Below the pieces are notes generated by a model. It was not told the DNA's origin. It did not search any database and worked only from the letters and a program-made list of their open reading frames with translations. Shown in pieces: positions 26,451 to 36,800 of a stretch of 64,000 bases of DNA (within the stretch, counting starts at the first letter, position 1; each line of letters begins with the position of its first letter). Source of the stretch: Adiantum capillus-veneris (taxonomy: Eukaryota > Streptophyta > Polypodiopsida > Polypodiales > Pteridaceae); assembly GCA_014529385.2 (NCBI GenBank), contig CM043945.1:142978741-143042740 (forward strand), given 5' to 3'. A program made the position numbers and the translations under genes.

Positions 26451-29400
26451 CCCTTGTGCAAGCTCCTCCTGCTTCCTTTGTCTTGTCGAGCTCCCTCCAA
26501 AACCCTTCTTCTCCCTTCCTCCTTTGTTAGTCGAGGATGAGAGGGGGAGAGACACAGAGAGAGCTTTTTCTTGCCGAGCATGAGAGCGAGAGAGAGGGAG
26601 CTTTGTTTTTCCCGAGCCTTCCCCCCTCGTAACCCTCTTGCCTGCTCTTCTCTTCTTCGCTTTGTGCCTTTGCTTACGTTCTTCCTCCCCTTGCCCTCGT
26701 TTTTCGCATGTAATAATCTCCCCCTCATGCCATCTAATAATAGCCCTCACTTCCCCCTAAGCAACGACGGCGCCGTCGTTGCTAGGTGGGAAGGAACTTG
26801 ATGACGTGGCACCCGTGGCTGGGGAGGAGAGCCAAACGCGGCAAAAACTCTGCCGAAAACCTTCGCCATGGACTGCTGATGCTTCTCCCTTCACGCACGA
26901 GCTCACGCGAGCTAAGCCTGGCTCAGCGCGAGTCTCGTCTTCCTCTGTTGCGCCCCTCACCACTGGCCGTCACGCCATGCCACCTCACCTCCTTATTTTT
27001 CCTTTCCCACTCTCATTAAAATCTTTTGGGTGACCTTTGGACGGCCATGCCTTAAGTGGGCGGCCTTGCTTTTATTTAGTTGGGTGGCCTTAAGCCTTTT
27101 GGGCGGCGGGCTTTATGCCCTTGTAGGGCACCACATTTGGCATACATATCAGCCCTGCCTTATTGGATATATCCCGCAGTCAATGCATTCCAAGAGAAAC
27201 GAAGCTCTTCAAGCACTTTTTGTGCTTTCGTAAAACATCATCACATTTAGCATACACATCGGCCAAGCATCGCCTAGCAAGTCATTTTTCTCCAGCAAGC
27301 CACAACAGTGTTGGCCTTTCCCCGCAATGATTGCATTCCAAAACCCGAACGAAAGACAAAAACTCCGAGATGGCACTCCAACCGAGTGGACCGGGCTGGT
27401 GCGGAACTAGCCCCCGGAAAATCTTTAATAGCCAATAACTTGGCAGCCGTAAATCCGATCATTGATCTGAAAAGACACACGTGCTCCACAAATTGAGCAC
27501 TTCAGGCCCGTGCATTCATTCCATTTCTGTCACCTCATTTGCAATTGCCCAATCCGGTACGGATCTGCAATCGACTTGAACTTTAAACTGCCATAACTTC
27601 TTCACCGTAGCTCCAATCGACGAGCCGTAAAGACAAGCCGGTAGAGTACATCAAGCACTACAGTTCTAGATCATAAACTCCCATCTGTGCTCACTTCAAG
27701 CATAGTCCTTTTTGACATCATTAAGGCATCAGTTGGCCCTTTTAAGCCGCATCTGGCATACATTAATCATTAAACTTGGCCTATTAACAAGCCCTGATCA
27801 CTGACCATTAAATGTGTAGGCTTAAAAGAAGCTTAGCTTGCATTTCTCTACTCTTTTTCTCTACATGGCAACGGAGCTGCACGACAGCATTTGCAATTCC
27901 TTCGCGACAGAATCCACAGTAGCACCAACATTTTCAGTTTTCAGCAGTCAGATCCCGCAGTAGAAGTCCCGAACCTCGCAGATCTCACCTTCCCGCAGCA
28001 GATCCTCGTCGCACAGTCAGATCCAACGCAGTTTGCAGTTTCAGCCCGAAAAACGCAGATTTCAGCATCTGCATTTTCAGCGCGTCGTAGTCGCATCGTC
28101 TTCATCGACATCGTCACCGACACAGAGTCAAAATTCAGCAGATAAAGATTTGCAGAATTCAGCCATTAGCATTTTCAGATTTCAGCCCGTCTCGTCGTCG
28201 TCGACATTGTCGGCAAGTCCAAGCATTATAGAGATTTGTGCAATCATAAGTAGACCGCTCTCGCCATAGAGAGTGGGGCCTTCGGAGGAGGGTTTGACAA
28301 CTTTCTGGTGTCGTATTCTCTTCTCTCTCTATCTCTCACTCTCAGCACCTTCATTCACAGTGTTCGCCACTTTGTTTGTGATCACTTGCACTCTCTTATA
28401 AAAGCACGGAAGGCTCTCCCTTCCCTAAGAAAAAGGAACCTTGAGCACAGTTCGGAGCACTCATCTTGAGAAAAGTTCAACATTCATTCCATTGCACCTT
28501 ACATTGGTATCAAAACTTTGGCAGTGTTCTGTATCACTCAAGGAAAGAACCACAAGAACCACAGAATTTTTTTTGCTTGTTGCGATCGCACGAACCCAAG
28601 CTCACTTGGGCATGTCGATTCCTAATCGTGCTTTTGAAGAGTGACAGGAGACCCAAGAAAGAAGGTCTTGTCCAGCCTCCCTTTGTGCCTCTTTTCACTC
28701 ATTAAGAGCGGACCGTGCACTTAGCGGCCGGCCAATCGACGTGAGGTGGAAAAAAGCAACCTTGGTGTGAGCGCAAGGCCGCTAAGGGGTGTGCCCGCAG
28801 AAAAGAGCAGAACTCGGGTGAAGAGAAGATCCTTCTCTAACACAGATTGCAAGCGAAAGAAGAACCACAAGAACCTCAAGATCCTCAAGAACCCCAAGAA
28901 CCAAGACCCCCAAGAACCCAAGTTCCTCGAGAACTTAAGAACCCAAGACCACAAGAACCCACGACTTCAGTGGATGGTCATCACTTGAAGCGGAATGGAT
29001 ACTTCGCTTGGAGGTGATGAGCATGAGAGATACAAAGAAGAATTTTCCCCACCAGGAGGTTTTTCTGACCCTCCCCCTTCCCCATCTACGTCAAGGATTG
29101 CACTAACTCCTATGGAGGCTTTGGACCAGATGTTTATGGAAAGGAAGTTAGAACCCGAAGCAAGTCAAGCAGAAAGAATGACAGAATTTAATCGTGAATG
29201 CAAAGAAAGAAAAGCAGAAATGGATCGCATACACGCACAAAGAAAAGTAGAAAAAGAAGCAGAAAGAAAGGCAGCCATAGAGCGTGAGCATGAGCAAGCG
29301 CAACACATGCAAGAGTTGTTGCGACTCTTTTCTCAAGTGCAGACACAGATGCAAGAGATTCGGGAAAAGGAGACACTCTCAATCTCGTCTTCTCCAAAGC

Positions 29401-32400
29401 ATGATACATAGGATTCGCATGATGATTTGAATGACAAGCATGATGATTTGCATAATAATCAAGATGTGATTTCTCACGAGCATGATGGTTTGCATGATCA
29501 AGATGTGATTTCTCACAAGCATGATGATTTGCAAGATAAAGATGATGTGATTGTTCACAAGGATGATGTGTTAGTTGATACTTTTTCTAGCGAAGCTAAC
29601 CGCGTTGCAGATTCGATCGATCACAAAGAATCGATCTTGGCTTTCGAGTCGAGATCCACAGCAACCCCCCAGGCAGATTCGATCAAACACGACGAACCGA
29701 TCTTGGCTCTCGAGCCTAGGTCCAAAGAACCCTTACAGGAAGTACTATGTGTTCGAATGATTCGTCAGCACGCATTGTTCGAGTGTTTCATTCGTGACCG
29801 TTTCCTGTATTTTAGTCAACGTCTTTATGTGATCACTTTTTCTAGGCATGACATATTGTACGTTGAGCACGTTTCACTCATGAATGAGCACGGATGTATG
29901 CGGATTATTCATGAAAAGCTGAAAAGTATGCATTCAAGGAAGTCACGTTCCATGTCTCTTCCTTGGCACGACACAATCATAGAAAGAGCACAAGCAAGTA
30001 TGAGCACCAAGCATGGGCATTTCCGTTGTGATTGCCATAGTTGATTGCTTTAGACCCGAAAGTCAAGATTCGATCTCATTGTTTGCATGTGTTTGATGAA
30101 CGGTTTGGCACTCCATCACTTTGTTCATCTGCAATGCATGCACAGTTTGTTCAAAGGAATAGATTTTTTCCAATCACTTTACATGGAATAGGTATGTTCA
30201 TGTTTTTATGTTGGAAGTGGTTTCAGGAATTTTCATCCTCAGAGATTCTTGAAGGAGGAAGAAGCATGACTATCGATGAAGTTGAAGCATTGAAGGAGCC
30301 ACAGAAGACTGTGTCGCTTTCGACGCGGCCCAAAGAAGTAAGCGTTGGAGACCTTTATGAAGTTCAAGTATCGCATGACCCAAGCATCAGAGTGGGCCAG
30401 CTTGTTCGAGTGTTTTTTTCGTGACCGTTTCCTGTATTTTAGTCAGCGTCTTTATGTGATCCCTTTTTCTACGCATGACATATTGTACGTTGAGCACGTT
30501 TCACTCATGAATGAGCACAGATATATGCGGATTATTCATGAAAAGCTGAAAAGTATGCATTCAAGGAAGTTACGTTCCATGTCTCTTATGCATTCAAGGA
30601 AGTTACGTTCCATGTCTCTTCCTTGGCACGACACAGTCGTAGAAAGAGCACAAGCAAGTATGAGCACCAAGCATGGGCATTTCCGTTGTGAATTGCCACA
30701 GTTGATTGCTTTAGATCCGAAAGTCAAGATTCGATCTCATTGTTTGCATGTGTTTGATGAACGGTTTGGCACTCCGTCACTTTGTTCATCTGCGATGCAT
30801 GCACAGTTTGTTCAAAAGAATAGATTTTTTCCAGTGACTTTACATGGAATAGGTATGTTCATGTTTTTGTGTTGGAAGTGGTTTCAGGAATTTTCATCCT
30901 CGGAGATTCTTCAAGAAGGAAGAAGCATGACTATCAACGAAGTTGAAGCACTGAAGGAGCCACAGAAGACTTTGTGTCGCGTTCGGCGCGGCCCAAAGAA
31001 GCAAGCGTTGGAGACCTTTATGAAGTTCAAGTATTGCATGACCCAGGCATCAGAGTGGGCCGGCTTGTTTGAGTGTTTCATTCGTGACCGTTTCCTGTAT
31101 TTTAGTCAGCGTCTTTATGTGATCCCTTTTTCTAGGCATGACATATTGTACATTGAGCACGTTTCACTCACGAATGAGCACGGATATATGCGGATTATTC
31201 ATGAAAAGCTGAAAAATATGCATTCAAGGAAGTCACATTCCATGTCTCTTCCTTGGCACGACACAGTCGTAGAAAGAGCACAAGCAAGTATGAGCACCAA
31301 GCATGGGCATTTCCGTTGTGAATTGCCAAAGTTCATTGCTTTAGATCCGAAAGTTAAGATTCGAATCGATCTCATTGTTTGCATGTGTTTGATGAACGGT
31401 TTGAAACTCCGTCACTTTGTTCATCTGCAATGGATGCACACTTTGTTCAAAGGAATAGATTTTTTCCAGTCACTTTACATGGAATAGGTATGTTCATGGT
31501 TTTGTGTTGGAAGTGGTTTTAGGAATTTTTCATCCTCGGAGATTCTTGAAGAAGGAAGAAGCATGACTATCGACGAAGTTGAAGCACTGAAGGAGCCACA
31601 GAAGACTTTGTGTCGCGTTCGGCGCGTCCCAAAGAAGCAAGCGTTGGAGACCTTTATGAAGTTCAAGTATTGCATGACCCAGGCATCAGAGTGGGCCAGC
31701 GAAGAGTCCTTTCCAGGATTCCAGATGTTATTGGCGATCTCCCTCGACGCCATACAGTTCGGTACCAGTACCTCACTTTGAAAAGGAGGGGATGTCACGT
31801 GACACATCCAACCCTATGTGTTCGTGGACAAGCTACAGCATGACCAGGGTTCAGTTCAGTCAAGTCACTCTAGAATAGGAAGTGATCTGGCACTTTTGTG
31901 AGTCTATTTGCAGACCGTGCATGTTTAGACACTTAGATTGGAAGCATATCCTCTGGTTGCACACAGCATGACCATCAGATTCCAATCAGATCCCATCAGT
32001 AGCCTATTTTTCCCTATTTTTGACATTTTTCACTTATTATTTTTAAGTGACTTTTGTTGGAAACTAGGTAGGGCAATTTTGCTAAGATAATATATAAGCA
32101 ACCTAGCGCTAGCACTTTCTGGCAGAAGAGGCCGCAGGAGCACCTTGCTCAATAGGTAACTTCTCAGCAAGACCAACCCACGCGACAACTCTAGCGTTTT
32201 CAACATTACAGAAGGCCTAGCACTTTTGCATTTGCACATTCACGGCGACAAGAGACAGCAGATCAGCCCTAGCGTTAGCAGATTCCCCCACAACAGCAGA
32301 TCAGCCCTAGCGTTAGCAGAATTCAGCCCTAGCGGTTTTGGAGCAACACGCGACCTAGCCTTTTGCAATTCCTTTGCGACGGAATCCACAGTAGCACCAA

Positions 32401-33793
32401 CGTTTTCAGTTTTCAGAAGTCAGATCTCGCAGTAGAAGTCCCGAACCTCGCAGATCTCACCTTCCCGCAGCAAATCCTCGCCGCACGGTCAGATCCAACA
32501 CAATTTGCAGTTTTAGCCCGGAAAATGCAGATTTCAGCATCTGCGTTTTCAGCACGTCGTCGTCGCATCGTCGTCATCGACATTGTCACCGACATAGAGT
32601 CAGAATTCAGCAGATAAAGATTTGCAGAATTCAGCCATTAGCATTTTCAGATTTCAGCCCGTCTCGTCGTCGTCGACATTGTCGGCAAGTCCAAGCATTA
32701 TAGAGATTTGTGCAATCATAAGTAGACCGCTCTCGCCATAGAGAGTGGGGCCTTCGGAGGAGGGTTTGACAACTTTCTGGTGTCGTATTCTCTTCTCTCT
32801 ATCTCTCAGTCTCAGCACCTTCATTCACAGTGTTCGCCACTTTGTTTGTGATCAGTTGCACTCTCTCATAAAAGCACGGAAGGCTCTCCCTTCCCTAAGA
32901 AAAAGGAACATTGAGCACAATTCGGAGCACTCATCTTGAGCAAAGTTCAACATTCATTCCGCTGCACCTTACATCTTTGCCCAAACAGCACATGAACCAC
33001 CTCTTGCACGCATTTTATTATAAAGTGACTTTTCAATTCCCAATCGTGGGGCATTTTGGCAGCTTGTTCGACCCAGTTGAATGCACCTATATAAGGAGGC
33101 CCTTGGGCGCTAAAGAAAGGCAGAAGATGCAAGAGAGAAGTGGCACAAGTAGCACCAAGCAGATCTCCTAGCGTTTTCTCAATAGTACCCAGCATTTTGC
33201 ATCAGTTGGATCAATGTTTTCAGCAGCTCCAGCGTTTTCCCCGCCGCAATGCCACAGCAGATAGCCTTCCCTCGTCGCGGTCGCCATTCCCATCCCGACC
33301 AAGACAACGGTTCAGTTTTCAGCTAGCAGATCAGTTAGCGTTATTCAGTTTTCAATCGTCGTCGCTGTCACAAGATTGTGACAACCACTATATATATTTG
33401 TTGGTTTCTATCCTTTGATTTTAATTTAATTTTTGAGACCCTCTTGTTAAAATCACAAATGCCCAGACATCGCATGGCGACTGTGAAACGACTGTTGGCC
33501 GAGAGTTTCAGCCGCGGTCAGGAAGAGCAGGTCGCCACAAGATGGTCGGGCCAGTCGGCATTGAAATCCGAGCAGTAAAAGGTTGGGTAGGCTCAATTCA
33601 AAGTCATTTAGGCCCCTGGACAAGACTTTAAGTTGGTGGGTACTAGGAAATTAAACCAAAGGGAGCCAAATGGACACTTGGCAGTAGGGGAGCTGCATGC
33701 AGGCTAACACACACTTTCCAAAAGCCTCATCCAAGAGGGGGCGCCCATTTTTTAGTGGGGGCTCATTTTTGGACTTCATAAGTGTGCTACACA

Positions 33794-33830
<37 letters not shown>

Positions 33831-36800
33831 TAGTAGGTGCATGTGCTAACAGCTTAAATGAAAAGCTTGCCTTCTCCCTTGCTCTATGTAGCGCGATGAT
33901 TTGCTCTCGCGCATCTCTCTCTCCCTTTGCACATATGGAATGCCCCTCTAGTTGGGCTTCTCAAACGACCATGTACAGTTCTGGGGGGTTTATGCACGTT
34001 TGCCAAGGCAAGAGCCTTCTGTACAGGAGCCAGATTAGCTAATTGCTAATCCCCTTCAGGTACGCACAGTTCCATCGCGAAAGAATGCGAAAAGAGTTTT
34101 CTCGTATGAAAACTCGTCCGATTTACAAGGGAACTCTCCCATTGTGTGCGGGATCTTTTGACACACGCGTAGACATGTTTGCTCTGCTAAAATGATGCAA
34201 AACAGAAAATTACATCCTGCTGTGTTTTTTTGCAGGTTTAGGGTTTCGCACCTAAACTACAAGGTAATGCTTCGGGAAAGCCTTGGATGCTTGTACATGA
34301 CAATTTCGAGAGATTTCCCGCAAGGAATGTCGTCTAATTCAAAGGGCAAGTGACCCTCCAGGTGTGAGAGTTGGATGGCTACCCACAAGAGTGATCGACA
34401 CGCGAATCGGAGCGCAAAACAGAGAATTATAGTTGCTATAATTTTTGCAGGTTTAGGTTTTAGCCAATTTTGATGCTTGCAAGTCCCAAGAGCTTCAAGG
34501 AAGCGAGGGAATCACCGAACAAGTGTTTTGGTGCAAATTGAAGACCAAAAACAAAGATTTTCACGCTGTTGTAATTTCTCGCCAAGTTTTATGAAGTGCT
34601 CCTATCACGAAGAGGTGTATTTTTCTTGTTGCCTTCTCTAAATATGTACTACATATTTTTATTTATTTTATTTTTACTTGTTTTCCTCGGAACCTTTGAA
34701 AAGGTGCAAGTGGTCATTGCATGACCAGTGTGAAACCGTTGCGGCCAAATGGGTTTCTCACATCGAGAGTCCAGGTCGGTCAATCTGGGACTGGTCGGGC
34801 CAATTAGCACTGAATTCTTATGAGTATGGAAGCTTGTGTGCGCCAGACGGAATTTGGGCCACTCGACAAGTCACTTATAACTTTATAAGTTAGTGGGAAC
34901 TAGAGTATTAACTCAAAAGGGGCAAACTAGACACATGGCGGCTCCAGGTGGATTTTCCACTTCCATCAACAAGAGGGGGCGCCCAATTTGAAAGTTGAGG
35001 CTGATTTTGCAAGGTAGTGAACTTACAGAGTGTGTCTGAGTAGTGGGTGCAGGTTTACAGCTTTAATGGAAAGCTTGCCTTCTCCTTTGTCTCATGTAGC
35101 GCCATGATATGCTCTCGTGCATTTCTCTCCCCCATTTGCACGTATCATAATGCCCCACTAGTTGGGCTATTCAGATGATCATGTCCAATACTGTGGGTTT
35201 TATGCGTGTTTGCTAAGGCAAGAGCCTTCTGAACAAGAACCCGATTAGCTAATTGCTAATGCCCCACGTACGCACAGCCCCATCCCGAAGGAACGCAAAT
35301 TTGGAGCGTTTTCTCGCATGAAAACTCCTCCAAATCACAAGGCAATTGACCCATTGCGTGCGGGAGGTCTTGGGGAGCGTGTTGATGCGTTAGGTCCATC
35401 CGAAACAACCCAAAACAGAGAAATACAGCCTGCTGTGTAAAATTACAGGTTTAGGGTTTTGCTCCTAAAGTGCACCAAAACTTCACAGAAGCTAGAGTGT
35501 GGTTGTACAGGTGTTTGGGTACTTTTTAGAGGCTATAACAATGAAAAACAACGCTCTACGTTTTCTCGCCAACCCACAAAAGCTCCAGAATTGCATGGGA
35601 AGTCACCCCGGACTTGTACTTTTGGTCTATACAGGTTATACAACAGTTATGTTGTCGAAATTGGGCCAAATTCTGAAATTACATCCCTAGATAGGTTTGG
35701 ACAGCTTGTAAAGTTGCTTGGGGATTTCCCATCTCAATCAAATAAAGAAATACCGCAAGGGGCGCCAGTTTTTGGAGCCAACAGGGTGTCAGTCATCATT
35801 GCGCACGACATTCTAGCCGTTGAACTCAAGTGTTGAGTCTCTCTCTTTTCCATCAGTACTTTGTGTGTAATTAACAGGTTGTAGATTCGGTACCGCCCTT
35901 TACTGTGTATTGACTGGTTATAGCTCCAAAATGCATGGAAAGTCACTGATCACTTGGGATTTTTTCCATGGAGACTATACTATGGTTGTGCTGCTGAAAT
36001 CGGGTTAGGGTAGAGAATTTCAGCCCGATAGAAGTGGGACAGCTTGTAGAAGTTAACAGGTTTTTCTCAAGTGTAATAAAAATAAAGAAATACCGCAAGG
36101 GCACCAATCTTTGGGACCAATAGGGTGTCGATGTCTACTTGGGAGCATTCTAGCTGCCAAGCCATGGTTTGTTTGAAGTGTAGAATTCCACTCACAGGCT
36201 TCTTTGTGAAGTTCCTTTGTGTCGTAAAGTTTAAAAGAGTAAAGATTCGGGTGAAAGCTAAAGTCTACTGCCCTACGGGCCGGTTTCAATCGCCGACGAC
36301 GACAGCAGTTCAGCCCAGTAGCCTGGCCGCACTTGCAACATTCCATCGCCATCCATAGCAAACTCACTTTTCAGCCTCAAGCATCAATAGCATTTTCAGA
36401 TTTCAGCCATTGGCCTCGACATCGTCCTAGTCATTGTCGTCTCATCGACGACATCATCATCGTCGTCGACATCAAGCATCACAACATTTAGAACCGTTGT
36501 ACCAGACTCTCTCTCTACCACTCTCAGCACTTTCTCTCACATATCCACTTTTCTCTTTTGGGCATTGCACAATCTCTCATTAAAGAAGACTCTCCCTTCC
36601 CTTAAGTAATAGGAACCTTGAGCACCCACTCGCACTCCTCTTAAGCATACACCATCATTCACTTCCCCTGCACATTACATTAAAGTTGTTCAGTCCGTTC
36701 TTTTCCATTGGCACATGGTCACCTCTCCGTGACACACATTGACTCCATGTGTCCGTAGAAATAATAGGTGCTTAGTAACATTCACATAAAATGCAATGGT

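Larger units (their letters stand above)
25094..32973 (+). mobile_element. Full-length non-autonomous LTR element with triplicated-repeat ORF
   Basis: The 5' LTR is 25094-28503 (1227 bp without a nested 2183-bp insertion) and the 3' LTR is 31793-32973 (1181 bp). Both start TGTCACGTGACAC or a close variant and end CCTTACA. A Met-type primer site (TGGTATCAAAACTTTGG, two bases off the usual TGGTATCAGAGC at its 3' part) lies at 28506-28522. The polypurine tract AAAAGGAGGGGA ends at 31792, directly before the 3' LTR. The interior has one degraded long reading frame and no pol motif. Flanks (TTTTG, TCTTT) do not give a clean duplication. The element lies in intron 2 of the DDT gene, antisense to it. 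Confidence 0.85.

Noticed and set aside
26295-27033. Several overlapping 70-118 codon frames
   Set aside because: They lie inside the solo-LTR-like insertion around a GA tract; arginine/glutamate or serine/leucine runs indicate low complexity, not protein.
36053-36367. A 104-codon minus frame with several cysteines (CCKCGQATGLNCC)
   Set aside because: The cysteine spacing fits no known zinc finger and the frame crosses the duplicated LTR-like text of the intron.
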